Shown piece after piece: positions 17,592 to 27,167 of a stretch of DNA of 64,000 nt. Each line of letters opens with the position of its first letter. The first letter of the stretch is position 1. The position numbers were made by a program, and so were the translations under genes. Under the pieces are notes generated by a model that was given only the letters and a program-made list of their open reading frames with translations, searched no databases and was not told the DNA's origin. Source of the stretch: Pedobacter cryoconitis (GTDB lineage: Bacteria > Bacteroidota > Bacteroidia > Sphingobacteriales > Sphingobacteriaceae); contig NZ_QLLR01000004.1 of the NCBI RefSeq assembly GCF_003259615.1, positions 124,001 through 188,000 of the forward strand, written 5' to 3'.

Positions 17592-17627
17592 TATTTGCTT
17601 CTGGCAAATTATCATCTTATCAATTAT

Positions 17628-18968
17628 ATGTTTAAAAAAATACTAATTGCCAACAGGGGCGAAATTGCGTTGCGTATTATTCGTACCTGTAAGGAAATGG
17701 GCATTAAAACTGTGGCAGTTTATTCAACTGCTGACAGGGAAAGTCTCCATGTTCGTTTCGCGGATGAAGCTGTTTGTATAGGCCCGCCTCCGAGTAAAGA
17801 TTCTTACTTAAGTATCCCTAATATTATCTCAGCTGCTGAATTAACCAATGCAGATGCGATTCATCCAGGCTACGGCTTTTTATCTGAGAACGCTAAGTTC
17901 TCTTCTGTTTGCAGAGACTACGGAATTAAGTTCATTGGTGCTACACCTGAGCAGATCAATTCTATGGGAGATAAAGCTTCCGCTAAAGAAACGATGAAAA
18001 AAGCGGGTGTACCTACTATCCCTGGTTCTCAGGGTTTGCTGGAAAGCGTAAAAGAAGGTATTGTCTTAGCGAATGAAATCGGTTACCCTGTAATTCTGAA
18101 AGCAACTGCCGGTGGTGGTGGCCGTGGAATGCGTGTGGTATGGAAAGATGAAGACTTCGAAAATGCGTGGGACAGTGCGAGACAGGAATCTGGTGCTGCT
18201 TTTGGAAATGATGGTTTATATTTAGAAAAATATATCGAAGATCCACGCCACATTGAAATCCAGATTATTGGTGATCAATATGGTAAAGCTTGTCACTTAT
18301 CTGAGCGTGACTGTTCTATTCAGCGTCGTCACCAGAAATTGGTTGAAGAAGCTCCGTCTCCTTTCATGACTCCGGAATTGAGAGAACGTATGGGTGAGGC
18401 TGCAATTAAAGGGGCTACTGCTGTCTCTTATGAAGGTGCCGGAACAATCGAATTCTTAGTTGACAAACACCGTAACTTCTACTTCATGGAAATGAATACA
18501 CGTATCCAGGTAGAGCATCCTGTTACAGAAGAAGTCATCAACTATGATTTAATTAAAGAACAGATTAAGGTAGCTTCTGGCGTTCCTATTTCTGGTAAAA
18601 ACTATCTTCCGAACATGCACGCTATTGAATGCAGGATCAATGCGGAAGATCCGTTTAATAACTTCAGACCTTGTCCTGGAAAAATCACTAATTTCCATTC
18701 TCCGGGCGGACATGGGGTGAGGGTTGACACGCATGTTTATGCAGGTTATCAGATTCCTTCTAACTATGATTCGATGATCGCTAAACTGATCTGTGTTGCA
18801 CAAACACGTGAAGAAGCAATCAGTACCATGGAGCGTGCTTTAAGTGAGTTTGTAATTGAGGGTGTAAAAACTACCATTCCTTTCCACTTGCAATTGATGA
18901 AAGATCCGAACTTCAGAGCAGGAAATTTCACCACTAAGTTCATGGAAACATTTGTTTTTTCTGAATAA
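17628..18968 (+). CDS. accC: Biotin carboxylase subunit of acetyl-CoA carboxylase
   Basis: 446 residues from the ATG at 17628 ([17 protein letters not shown], the universal AccC start; a TTG at 17595 upstream is in frame but adds unrelated residues). It carboxylates the biotin on AccB with ATP and bicarbonate. The ATP-grasp glycine loop [13 protein letters not shown] is near residue 162. The metal and bicarbonate segment [26 protein letters not shown] is also seen (read in parts). A perfect-looking terminator follows at 19007-19043, separating it from tatC. Confidence 0.96.
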   Translation: MFKKILIANRGEIALRIIRTCKEMGIKTVAVYSTADRESLHVRFADEAVCIGPPPSKDSYLSIPNIISAAELTNADAIHPGYGFLSENAKFSSVCRDYGIKFIGATPEQINSMGDKASAKETMKKAGVPTIPGSQGLLESVKEGIVLANEIGYPVILKATAGGGGRGMRVVWKDEDFENAWDSARQESGAAFGNDGLYLEKYIEDPRHIEIQIIGDQYGKACHLSERDCSIQRRHQKLVEEAPSPFMTPELRERMGEAAIKGATAVSYEGAGTIEFLVDKHRNFYFMEMNTRIQVEHPVTEEVINYDLIKEQIKVASGVPISGKNYLPNMHAIECRINAEDPFNNFRPCPGKITNFHSPGGHGVRVDTHVYAGYQIPSNYDSMIAKLICVAQTREEAISTMERALSEFVIEGVKTTIPFHLQLMKDPNFRAGNFTTKFMETFVFSE

Positions 18969-19006
18969 ATCCGAATAAAGACATCTAATTATTATATTTA
19001 AAACGT

Positions 19007-19043
19007 AAATACCATTCTAATAAAATAGAATGGTATTTTTGTT
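19007..19043 (+). terminator. Intrinsic terminator after accC
   Basis: Perfect 13-bp stem (19007-19019 with 19026-19038; AAATACCATTCTA / TAGAATGGTATTT) and a 6-base loop, running into TTGTTTT. It closes the fatty-acid operon just before tatC. Confidence 0.88.
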
Positions 19044-19058
19044 TTACAAATAACGTAC

Positions 19059-19949
19059 ATGAGTGATAATAAAGCGCAGGACCTTATAGGGGCCATTAAG
19101 AATAAAGGAAAGAATCTGGAGTCTGAAATGTCTTTCTTTGACCATATTGATGTATTAAGAAAACACTTGCTCAGGGCATTATTGGCGATCGTAATTTTTA
19201 CTGGTTTAGCCTTTTGGTATTACGATTTCCTGTTTAACACGATTATAATGGGCCCTAAGAGTGCCAATTTCTGGACTTACCGGATGATGTGTAAGCTGGT
19301 ACAGGTTTTCCCTTCACTGGGATCAGACTTTTGTATTACCGATATTAAGGGTAAAATTATCAACACGGAAATGGCGGGCCAGTTCACGTTACAGATTAAT
19401 TCCTGTATCATGACGGGTATCGTTTTTGGGATTCCGTATATTCTTTTTGAACTCTGGTTATTCATCAAACCTGCCCTTCATGAGAAAGAAAGGAAGGCTG
19501 CAAGGGGATTTGTCTTCTTTGCCTCTGTATTATTTCTGATAGGTGTTTTATTCGGTTACTACATCATCTGTCCATTATCAATTAACTTCCTGACGAATTT
19601 CTCAGTGAGCCCGATGATCGAAAATACGTTCACTATTGATTCGTATTTATCCTCTGTCTCTACTTTAACAATTGGTACAGGTATTATATTTGAATTACCT
19701 GTTGTCATTTATATCCTCTCTATATTCGGTATCATGACCCCTGCATTTATGCGGGCCAGCCGGAGATATGCAATTGTAATCATCCTGATCATTGCGGCAG
19801 TAGTTACCCCTACTCCAGATATGATGACGATGCTTGTTGTAGCTTTCCCGCTATTCATTTTATATGAGTTGAGTATATTCATTTCTGCAAAAATTGAACG
19901 CAGAAAGAACAAAGAACTTTACGGTACAACTAAAGGTAACAACGCTTAA
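19059..19949 (+). CDS. tatC: Twin-arginine translocase subunit TatC
   Basis: 296 residues with six transmembrane segments. TatC recognises twin-arginine signal peptides and builds the pore with TatA. The start is cytoplasmic, then MSFFDHIDVLRKHLLRALLA (the conserved E/D-H-x-x-E/V-LR motif, here with Asp in place of Glu). FELWLFIKPALHEKERK is the family P-x-L-x-x-x-E-R/K segment. There is an extra periplasmic loop of about 40 residues after helix 1, typical of Bacteroidota TatC. It is not next to the TatA genes, which lie about 30 kb away at 50.1-50.8 kb. rpiB follows after 4 bases. Confidence 0.93.
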   Translation: MSDNKAQDLIGAIKNKGKNLESEMSFFDHIDVLRKHLLRALLAIVIFTGLAFWYYDFLFNTIIMGPKSANFWTYRMMCKLVQVFPSLGSDFCITDIKGKIINTEMAGQFTLQINSCIMTGIVFGIPYILFELWLFIKPALHEKERKAARGFVFFASVLFLIGVLFGYYIICPLSINFLTNFSVSPMIENTFTIDSYLSSVSTLTIGTGIIFELPVVIYILSIFGIMTPAFMRASRRYAIVIILIIAAVVTPTPDMMTMLVVAFPLFILYELSIFISAKIERRKNKELYGTTKGNNA

Positions 19950-19953
19950 AAAC

Positions 19954-20388
19954 ATGTCCGCAAAACAAAAAATCGCCATTGGTGCTGACCACGCTGGTTT
20001 CGCTTACAAAGAGTTATTACGTGACTTTCTAAAGGATTTCCAGGTGCAGGATTTCGGGGCTTATAACGCCGGCTCTGTAGACTATCCTGATTTTGCACAT
20101 CCTGTAGCTTCGGCTGTAGAAAGCGGGGAATTTCCTTTTGGGATCCTGATCTGCGGAAGTGCCAACGGAATTGCGATTGCTGCCAACAAACACCAGGGGA
20201 TCAGAGCTGCGATTTGCTGGGAAAATGAAATAGCTTCCTTAGTGAGGCAGCATAACGATGCGAATATCATTTGTATCCCTGCAAGATTTGTCTCAGAAGA
20301 ACTGGCTAAAGAAATGGTCATGACCTTTCTGAATACAGCATTTGAAGGCGGCAGACATGCTGCACGTGTGGCTAAAATATCCTGCTAA
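19954..20388 (+). CDS. rpiB: Ribose-5-phosphate isomerase B
   Basis: 144 residues from the ATG at 19954 (MSAKQKIAIGADHAGFAYKE). Earlier in-frame codons back to 19894 overlap tatC and are rejected. RpiB interconverts ribose 5-phosphate and ribulose 5-phosphate in the pentose phosphate pathway. Seen: IAIGADHAGF at the start, the catalytic cysteine segment GILICGSANGIAIAANK near residue 64, and HNDANIICIPAR near residue 98. Four bases after tatC, it is probably translationally coupled to it. A strong hairpin follows at 20412-20447. Confidence 0.94.
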   Translation: MSAKQKIAIGADHAGFAYKELLRDFLKDFQVQDFGAYNAGSVDYPDFAHPVASAVESGEFPFGILICGSANGIAIAANKHQGIRAAICWENEIASLVRQHNDANIICIPARFVSEELAKEMVMTFLNTAFEGGRHAARVAKISC

Positions 20389-20411
20389 CTGCAAGGCTTA
20401 GCTTCCTCAAC

Positions 20412-20447
20412 AATTGGCCCGTCATGCTGTAGTATGACGGGCCAATT
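20412..20447. terminator. Perfect hairpin after rpiB, without a U-tract
   Basis: 14-bp perfect GC-rich stem (20412-20425 with 20434-20447, AATTGGCCCGTCAT and its complement) with an 8-base loop. No T-run follows in either direction, so it may be a processing or stabilising structure, or a non-canonical terminator. Confidence 0.6.
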
Positions 20448-20596
20448 CTGCTTCCGGCTATGCTGTAACATAATAGTGACTCCCTGAAAAATCGGCGGAG
20501 TATCCCTAAAAGGGATAGTTAATTTCCTATATTAAGACCCTTTAAAGGTTAAAGTAATTCATCCGGAAAAATAAGAAAACAGCATAAAATTAAATA

Positions 20597-22231
20597 ATGA
20601 ACAAACACATTTTAAGTATAAGCGCGGCTTTATTGCTTTGCTTAGGTGCATGTGCACAAAGTCAAACCCCTGCTCCGAACCAAACAGCGGTAAAGTTTAG
20701 TGCAAGCATCAATAAGGCAAATGCTTACAAACATCTTTCTGTCCTTGCATCTGATGAATACGAAGGCAGGGAAACTGGTAAAAAGGGTGCCTGGATGGCA
20801 GCGGATTATATCAAAAACTATTTCAACAGTATTGGCTTAAAGGGCCCTGTTCAGGGTGATTATTTTCAGCCGATAGACATGGTCACTTATCAGCTGGGTC
20901 AGCCTGCTTTTACGATTGGCGGCCAGGCTAAAGTATACAACCGGGACTTCGTTGTTCCTGCGTCGAATGTATCGCTGGAAGGCTTTACTTTCAACACGAA
21001 AGAGGTTATTTTTGCTGGTTACGGCCTGGATACTGACGGTTACAATGACTATAAGAACATTGATGTTACTGGTAAAGTGATCCTGATCTTTGCTTCCGGC
21101 AATCCGTCGCAAAAAACAGAAGCTACTCCGGCCGACCGTGCTGCAAGAAGAAAAGCAGTGGCGGCGAAAAGAGAAAAGGTTCAATACCTGGCCAACCATA
21201 AAGCATTGGCAGTAATTCAAATAGATCCTTCACTGGATAGCTTAAATGAAGAAACAAAATTGACGTTTGCAGGTTCAGGACAGCTTACTTTGAAAAGTGA
21301 AGAGAATACGGCAAGGATGGCAAAGATGAAAAATTTTCCTACCATTAATATCAATACAGCGACTGCAAATGAACTTTTAAAGGCGGCAGGTACTACTGTG
21401 GAAGCTTTACAGCAAAAGATCAGTGCGACAGGCAAGCCGGCTTCACAGGTTATTAAAATTGAGTTATCGGGCAGTGCTAAAAAGGAAGAAGTAAAAGTAA
21501 GAGCTGAAAACGTTCTGGGTTTTCTGGAAGGATCAGATCCTGTGTTAAAGAAGGAAATTCTGGTGATCACTGGTCACTATGATCACATCGGTTTAACGAC
21601 TTCGGGCACGGATAAAGTGAACAATGGTGCGGATGATGATGGTTCCGGAACTACAGGTGTATTATTGATTGCTGATGCTTTTACTAAAGCTAAAGCAGCC
21701 GGTAAAGGGCCTAAAAGAAGTATCCTGTTTATGACCGTAGTTGGAGAAGAAAAAGGGTTGTTAGGGTCTGAATGGTACTCTGAACACCCGGTATTGCCTT
21801 TAGAGAATACCATTACCAACTTAAATATTGATATGATTGGCCGTGTTGACAAAGAACATGAGAACAAGGAAGATTATATCTATATCATTGGTTCTGATAT
21901 GTTAAGTTCTGAGCTGAATGCTGCCGGAATTAATGCAAATGAACAATACTTGAAAATGAACCTGGACATGAAATACAATAACAGAACTGATCCAAACCAG
22001 TTTTATTACCGTTCTGATCATTATAATTTCGCTAAACATGGTATCCCGGTCATCTTTTATTTTAACGGGGTGCATGAAGATTACCATCAGCCGGGCGATG
22101 AAGTGAGCAAGATCAAGTTTGACTTACTGGCGCGGCGTGCACAATTAGTCTATTATACGGCCTGGGACCTGGCAAACCGCCCTACCCGGCCTGCAGTAGA
22201 TAAGAATGAAGACGGTACACCAAAGAAATAA
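20597..22231 (+). CDS. M28 family zinc peptidase, exported, probably a lipoprotein
   Basis: 544 residues. Signal sequence with lipobox LGAC (cysteine near residue 21). Residues about 35-95 begin the peptidase fold; a PA-type insertion occupies about 100-260. The zinc-binding core follows: HYDHIG (H327), GADDDGSG (346-348 region), EEKGLLGS (E384/E385), NIDMIGR and the final DYHQPGD histidine. This matches M28 di-zinc aminopeptidases (QC/AAP type), probably trimming peptides at the cell surface. It stands alone, with a promoter region of about 150 bases and a clear terminator after it. Confidence 0.92.
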   Translation: MNKHILSISAALLLCLGACAQSQTPAPNQTAVKFSASINKANAYKHLSVLASDEYEGRETGKKGAWMAADYIKNYFNSIGLKGPVQGDYFQPIDMVTYQLGQPAFTIGGQAKVYNRDFVVPASNVSLEGFTFNTKEVIFAGYGLDTDGYNDYKNIDVTGKVILIFASGNPSQKTEATPADRAARRKAVAAKREKVQYLANHKALAVIQIDPSLDSLNEETKLTFAGSGQLTLKSEENTARMAKMKNFPTININTATANELLKAAGTTVEALQQKISATGKPASQVIKIELSGSAKKEEVKVRAENVLGFLEGSDPVLKKEILVITGHYDHIGLTTSGTDKVNNGADDDGSGTTGVLLIADAFTKAKAAGKGPKRSILFMTVVGEEKGLLGSEWYSEHPVLPLENTITNLNIDMIGRVDKEHENKEDYIYIIGSDMLSSELNAAGINANEQYLKMNLDMKYNNRTDPNQFYYRSDHYNFAKHGIPVIFYFNGVHEDYHQPGDEVSKIKFDLLARRAQLVYYTAWDLANRPTRPAVDKNEDGTPKK

Positions 22232-22235
22232 TTTT

Positions 22236-22267
22236 AAAAACCTGCATAACCTGCAGGTTTTTTCGTT
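22236..22267 (+). terminator. Intrinsic terminator after the M28 peptidase gene
   Basis: 11-bp stem AAAAACCTGCA (22236-22246) with TGCAGGTTTTT (22252-22262), 5-base loop, followed by further T residues. The A/T-rich ends make it workable in both directions. Confidence 0.87.
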
Positions 22268-22273
22268 TTATTA

Positions 22274-22313
22274 AGAGCTTGTTAATTTTAGCCCCTAAAT
22301 TTAAACAGGCTCT
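22274..22313. repeat. Palindromic element with GTTTAAATTT-type ends
   Basis: AGAGCTTGTT-AATTTTAG (22274-22291) pairs with CTAAATTTAAACAGGCTCT (22295-22313) with one gap and two mismatches. The right arm, read on the other strand, begins AGAGCCTGTTTAAATTTAG, very close to the outer arm of the element at 36720-36878. It lies 24 bases before the LutB start, so it may influence that promoter or leader. Confidence 0.6.
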
Positions 22314-22336
22314 CAAACATTTATTTATATTTGAAC

Positions 22337-23728
22337 ATGACGAAGATTGCGGAAGAGTTTTTGGTGAAGGCAGATGAGAAGGCATTTGATGTAGATCATC
22401 GTAACACAATCAACCACAACATAGGAAAGTACAATGATGCGGTTGCAAGGGGTTTAACGAAGTTTGAGAATTTAGAAAACTCAAAAAAGAAGGCGCATGT
22501 CATCAAGTGGAGAGTGATGGAAAACCTGGACAAGTTCTTACCGGAATTTGAAGCCAATTTCCAGCGCCGTGGCGGAAAAGTAATCTGGGCAAACGACGCA
22601 GAAGAAGCACAAAAAGAAATATTAAATATAATTCATAAAAGTGGTGGAAAATCGGTTATTAAATCGAAATCCATGACTACTGAAGAAATTCATCTGAATG
22701 ATTTCCTGGAAAAGAACGGGATCTCTTCCTTAGAAAGCGACCTGGGCGAGTTTATCGTGCAGTTGTTAGGGCAGGCACCTTACCATATTGTAACCCCTGC
22801 CATGCACCTGACCAAGGAGGACATTGCGAAATTATTTCATGAGAAATTCGGTACTCCGATAGACTTCACCCCTGAACAGCTAACCCAAAAAGCAAGGGAA
22901 CTTTTAAGGGAGAAATATCTGAGTGCAGATATAGGGATTACGGGCGGAAATTTCCTGATTGCAGATACAGGCAGCGTTGCGCTAACTGAAAACGAAGGAA
23001 ATGCGCGTTTAAGTACCACCTTCCCAAAAATACATATTGCGATTGTCGGAATTGAGAAAATCATTCCTTCGATGGCAGATCTTGACCTTTTCTGGCCTTT
23101 ATTGTCCAGTCATGGAACAGGTCAGAATTTAACGGTTTACAACTCTATTTTAAGCGGGCCAAGACAGGCGCATGAAACGGACGGCCCGGAAGAAATGTAT
23201 GTGATCCTACTGGATAACGGACGTACAAACCTGCTGGCACAAAAAGAGCAGCGCCAGGCTTTATATTGTATCCGCTGCGGCGCTTGTCTGAATGCCTGCC
23301 CTGTTTATAAAAACATAGGTGGTCATACTTACAATACGACTTACAGCGGCCCTATTGGCTCTATTATTACGCCGCATTTACAGGGGATGAAAGATTTCAA
23401 GCACCTGAGTTATGCGTCAAGCCTTTGCGGTAAATGTTCTGAAGTTTGCCCGGTAAAGATTGATATTCATAAAATGCTGCTGCTGAACAGAAGGGACGCA
23501 GTTGAACAGCATCAAAACACAAAAACTGAAGATATTGGCTGGAAGATCTGGAATTCGGGCATGTCCACAAGAACAAAAATGGACTTGTTTGGCGGAAAGA
23601 TCAAGAATTTTTTCATGAAGCTGATCTTCAAAAAAATGTGGGGCAAGTACCGTGCTATGCCGGAGGTGGCCCCAAAATCCTTCGCCAGACAGTGGGAAGA
23701 AAAATCAAAAAATAAACCGCAAACCTAA
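22337..23728 (+). CDS. lutB: LutB/LldF family iron-sulfur protein (L-lactate oxidation)
   Basis: 463 residues from the ATG at 22337; a TTG six bases upstream is less likely. LutB is the Fe-S subunit of the LutABC L-lactate dehydrogenase. The N-terminal 300 residues read as a LUD-type domain with GITGGNFLIADTGSVAL. Two 4Fe-4S motifs follow: CIRCGACLNACPVY (from C311) and CGKCSEVCPVK (from C364), the ferredoxin-like pair. The C-terminal 80 residues are basic, membrane-associated in character. lutA and lutC are not adjacent; the next gene, 6 bases downstream, is an unrelated E1 component. A TATATTTG box at 22326-22333 ends only 3 bases before the ATG. Confidence 0.85.
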   Translation: MTKIAEEFLVKADEKAFDVDHRNTINHNIGKYNDAVARGLTKFENLENSKKKAHVIKWRVMENLDKFLPEFEANFQRRGGKVIWANDAEEAQKEILNIIHKSGGKSVIKSKSMTTEEIHLNDFLEKNGISSLESDLGEFIVQLLGQAPYHIVTPAMHLTKEDIAKLFHEKFGTPIDFTPEQLTQKARELLREKYLSADIGITGGNFLIADTGSVALTENEGNARLSTTFPKIHIAIVGIEKIIPSMADLDLFWPLLSSHGTGQNLTVYNSILSGPRQAHETDGPEEMYVILLDNGRTNLLAQKEQRQALYCIRCGACLNACPVYKNIGGHTYNTTYSGPIGSIITPHLQGMKDFKHLSYASSLCGKCSEVCPVKIDIHKMLLLNRRDAVEQHQNTKTEDIGWKIWNSGMSTRTKMDLFGGKIKNFFMKLIFKKMWGKYRAMPEVAPKSFARQWEEKSKNKPQT

Positions 23729-23733
23729 CCTAT

Positions 23734-25710
23734 ATGCAATTCGACCGGAAAGAAAAAGACGATGAAACTTTGTTGTCGCTTTATAAGCGTCTGCTTTATC
23801 CCAGAATGGTCGAAGAAAAAATGCTGATCCTGCTTAGACAGGGACAAATAGGTAAATGGTTTTCTGGCATAGGTCAGGAAGCCATCGCAGTGGGCGCTGC
23901 TTTAGCGATGAATGCGGAAGAATATATCCTGCCGATGCACAGGAACCTGGGTGTCTTTACTTCCAGAGACATTCCGCTGCGTAATTTAATGGCGCAGTGG
24001 CAGGGAAAAATGACGGGTTTTACCAAAGGCAGGGACCGGTCTTTTCACTTCGGCACACAGGAATTTAAAATTATTGGGATGATTTCTCACCTTGGCCCGC
24101 AACTGGCTTTGGCTGACGGAATTGCCCTGGCCGATCTGATTGCCGGAAAAAAACAGGCTACCCTTGTTTTTACAGGAGAAGGCGCAACCAGTGAGGGTGA
24201 TTTTCATGAAGCGGTCAACGTGGCTTCAGTATGGAATTTACCAGTCATCTTTCTGGTTGAGAACAATGGTTACGGCCTCTCTACCCCTATCAATGAGCAG
24301 TTCAATTGTAATGACATCGTAGACAAGGCTATTGGTTATGGTATTGAAGGCATTCAGATTGATGGAAATAATGTGCTGGAGGTTTTTGATGCGATTACTG
24401 AGATTACAAAAAATATCCGTGCCAATCCGCGGCCAGTTTTACTGGAATGCCTCACTTTCAGAATGAGGGGCCATGAAGAAGCTTCGGGTACAAAATATGT
24501 TCCGCCTCATTTGTTTGAACAGTGGGCGGAGAAAGATCCGGTTAAGAATTTCGAGCACTATCTTTTTGAACAGCGCATCTTAACGGATGAACTGCTTCAG
24601 GAAATTAAAGCAGGTTTTAAAACGGAACTGGATCAGGAAATTGAGCAGGCTTTTAAAGATGCTGACCCTGAGCCTTCTGCGGCCACAGAACTTACGGATA
24701 TGTATTATCCTTACACACAACAGGTAGTCTCTCCTGCTGAACCTTCTACTGAAATCCGTTACCTGGATGCGATCAGCGATGGTCTGAGAATCGGTATGCA
24801 GCAACATCCCAACCTGGTGATTATGGGACAGGATATTGCTGAATACGGGGGAGCTTTTAAAATTACAGCAGGTTTCGTAGAAGAATTCGGTAAGGCCAGG
24901 GTCCGCAATACACCGATTTGTGAATCTGCCATTGTTGGTGCCGGGCTTGGTTTATCCATCAATGGTTATAAAGCGGTAGTAGAAATGCAGTTTGCTGATT
25001 TCGTAACCTGCGGCTTTAACCAGATCATCAATAACCTGGCGAAAACACATTACCGCTGGGGAGAAAAAGCAGATGTAGTGGTGCGGATGCCTACGGGCGC
25101 GGGAACTGGTGCAGGCCCTTTTCACTCTCAGAGTAACGAGGCCTGGTTTACCAAGACTCCGGGTCTTAAAATAGTGTATCCTGCTTTTCCTCACGATGCT
25201 AAAGGTTTATTGCTTGCAGCTATTGAAGATCCTAATCCTGTGATTTATTTTGAACATAAGCTTTTATACAGAAGTTTAAGCGGACTGGTTCCTGCTGGTC
25301 ACTATACCATTGAAATTGGCAAGGCCAACTGGCTGAGAAAAGGACAGCAGTTCACGATCATTACTTATGGTCTGGGTGTCCACTGGTCGCTTTCTTATCT
25401 TTATGATCATCCTGAATTATCAGTGAACCTGATTGATTTGTGCAGTTTACAGCCCTGGGACAAGGAAACTGTTGCGGCGGCCGTAAAAGTTACAGGCCGG
25501 GTAATTATCCTTCATGAGGATACCTTAAGCAGTGGTTTTGGTGCTGAAATTGCCGCCTGGATTGGGGAACATTGTTTCTCTGCTTTAGATGCGCCTGTTA
25601 TGCGCTGCGCAAGTCTGGATACTGCTATTCCGATGAGCAAAATGTTAGAGGATCAGTTTCTGGCTAAAAGCCGCCTGCATGAAACTGTTCAGAAATTGAT
25701 GGCTTACTAA
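23734..25710 (+). CDS. Fused alpha/beta 2-oxoacid dehydrogenase E1 component
   Basis: 658 residues, about the sum of separate E1 alpha (about 330) and E1 beta (about 320) subunits. The alpha half has the thiamine diphosphate motif GEG-x26-NN at residues 148-178 (GEGATSEGDFHEAV ... VENN). The beta half starts near residue 343 (EIRYLDAISDGLRIGMQQH) and contains MGQDIAEYGGAF and RNTPICESAIVGAGLG. Such fused E1 proteins in Bacteroidota are annotated as branched-chain or pyruvate-type; the oxoacid cannot be decided here. E2 and E3 genes are not nearby. It is 6 bases after LutB, so the two are co-transcribed. Confidence 0.9.
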   Translation: MQFDRKEKDDETLLSLYKRLLYPRMVEEKMLILLRQGQIGKWFSGIGQEAIAVGAALAMNAEEYILPMHRNLGVFTSRDIPLRNLMAQWQGKMTGFTKGRDRSFHFGTQEFKIIGMISHLGPQLALADGIALADLIAGKKQATLVFTGEGATSEGDFHEAVNVASVWNLPVIFLVENNGYGLSTPINEQFNCNDIVDKAIGYGIEGIQIDGNNVLEVFDAITEITKNIRANPRPVLLECLTFRMRGHEEASGTKYVPPHLFEQWAEKDPVKNFEHYLFEQRILTDELLQEIKAGFKTELDQEIEQAFKDADPEPSAATELTDMYYPYTQQVVSPAEPSTEIRYLDAISDGLRIGMQQHPNLVIMGQDIAEYGGAFKITAGFVEEFGKARVRNTPICESAIVGAGLGLSINGYKAVVEMQFADFVTCGFNQIINNLAKTHYRWGEKADVVVRMPTGAGTGAGPFHSQSNEAWFTKTPGLKIVYPAFPHDAKGLLLAAIEDPNPVIYFEHKLLYRSLSGLVPAGHYTIEIGKANWLRKGQQFTIITYGLGVHWSLSYLYDHPELSVNLIDLCSLQPWDKETVAAAVKVTGRVIILHEDTLSSGFGAEIAAWIGEHCFSALDAPVMRCASLDTAIPMSKMLEDQFLAKSRLHETVQKLMAY

Positions 25711-25767
25711 GGCCTTGGCACGATAATGGCCTGCTGATAACAAGACCATTACTTACCGGAGCGCGCT

Positions 25768-26586
25768 ATGAAAACCATTTATCTACTTTGTTTAGGAGTA
25801 TTACTGTTTACGCTTCCGGGTTGTCAATATTTTAAGTCAACACATCCGCAAGCTGGTTTACCTGAGGAAGGTACCACAAATATGACTGATAAATCCATCT
25901 TAAACTATAGTGCTGCAATTGACCGGACGCTGAAAGATTATAAGAAAGAATATAGCCTGATCTATTTATCGGGTGATTTATCTGTGTACGCAGAAAAGTA
26001 CAGTGCGCATAACGATGGGATGTTATATAGAACTTATACCTCAAACGGGCCGATCAGCAATAATGTAAAAAGTTATTATTTCAAGAATGACAGCCTGATC
26101 CTGGTTAAAGAGCGGATTAAGCTTATGAATGAGGAAGGGAGCGTGTTTAAGGACGTGCGGACTTATATGCGGAACAACGTGATCTTTAAAATAGATAGCC
26201 GCACAGCAAGCTCCGCTGAGGCTTTACGCACTTTACCATATTTAGCTGTACAGGCCGTGGACAATAAGTTTCCTGAGGAGAATTACGCTTCGGATGTCAA
26301 GGGAATCAATGATGCGATTAACGGAACAGATAAGTTTGAAATGGTGTTTGATAATATTTCCACTTATCCCGATGCGCTTTATATCATGCTTAAGAGTAAG
26401 AGACAGCCGACTTATAAGTCCAGCATTTTAGTCAAAACTAAAGATGCTTATATCGATAGTTTACTGAATTTCCCTTCGTTATTTAAGGATGATCAATTAA
26501 ATTTCAAATGGAAAATAGAGGATAATACGTCTATTTATGTACCTGTGGCAGATACAACGACTTCGGCTAAAGGACTAAATAAATAG
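25768..26586 (+). CDS. Lipoprotein of unknown function
   Basis: 272 residues. Signal peptide with lipobox LPGC (cysteine at residue 19), so it is probably anchored in the outer membrane or periplasm. The mature protein is mixed charged, with no recognised domain: KDYKKEYSLIYLSGDLSVYA and KSYYFKNDSLILVKERIKL suggest beta structure. It is 57 bases after the E1 gene in the same direction. Its last 52 bases overlap the 3' end of the convergent SprT-like gene (26535-26586), so antisense interference at the ends is possible. Confidence 0.75.
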   Translation: MKTIYLLCLGVLLFTLPGCQYFKSTHPQAGLPEEGTTNMTDKSILNYSAAIDRTLKDYKKEYSLIYLSGDLSVYAEKYSAHNDGMLYRTYTSNGPISNNVKSYYFKNDSLILVKERIKLMNEEGSVFKDVRTYMRNNVIFKIDSRTASSAEALRTLPYLAVQAVDNKFPEENYASDVKGINDAINGTDKFEMVFDNISTYPDALYIMLKSKRQPTYKSSILVKTKDAYIDSLLNFPSLFKDDQLNFKWKIEDNTSIYVPVADTTTSAKGLNK

Positions 26587-27149
26587 ATATTGCCGTTATC
26601 CAGGCATTCACATCTGAACCGTTTCCGGAGCTTCTCTCCTTTTTTAAACCTGCGGCCGTCTTTAATAGTGAATACTGCGTGCTGGGGGAGTTCTTCTAAT
26701 CTGGAATGATCCAATGTGCCATCATACTTTTTAAGTGCCCTGGACAGGCTTAAGTCGGTACAGCTGGATGCGGAAGGGTTAGTCAAATAAGTACTGATTG
26801 CCTTTTGCAGATCTTCAGGAAAAACCTGCTGTTCCAGAAAAGGGGTCATCATCCTTTTGAAGTTGTGTTTCCATTCTCCGCCGTGTGGCTTCACCTTATT
26901 TTTATGATCGTTCCAGGTTAACAGGTGTGCAAATTCATGCACTGTAGTTACCAGAAAGGCATAACGGTTCAGGTTATTGTTGACAGAGATCTTATGTCCG
27001 AGTTCTTTAAAAGGATGCCTGTAATCACCGAGTTTGGTAGCCCTGCTTTTGGAGATCTTAAATTCACATTGAAAATAGTCGATCCATTTAGCAATTACGG
27101 GAGCCGCCTCGGGGGGCATATACTGTGCTAAAACATCAACTTTTTCCAC
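26535..27149 (-). CDS. SprT-like zinc metalloprotease domain protein
   Basis: 204 residues. The zinc-binding motif HEFAH, followed by HGGEWKHNFK after about 20 residues, is the SprT/Spartan-type metalloprotease signature. A basic C-terminal region (HSRLEELPQHAVFTIKDGRRF, then KKGEKLRKRFRCECLDNG) has the paired cysteines expected of a zinc-ribbon tail, but only CEC is visible. Substrate unknown. On the minus strand it lies 18 bases after feoB, so it is the third gene of feoA-feoB-sprT-like. Its 3' end overlaps the convergent lipoprotein gene by 52 bases. Confidence 0.85.
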   Translation of the reverse strand: MEKVDVLAQYMPPEAAPVIAKWIDYFQCEFKISKSRATKLGDYRHPFKELGHKISVNNNLNRYAFLVTTVHEFAHLLTWNDHKNKVKPHGGEWKHNFKRMMTPFLEQQVFPEDLQKAISTYLTNPSASSCTDLSLSRALKKYDGTLDHSRLEELPQHAVFTIKDGRRFKKGEKLRKRFRCECLDNGNIYLFSPLAEVVVSATGT

Positions 27150-27167
27150 AGCTCTAAGATAAAGAAT

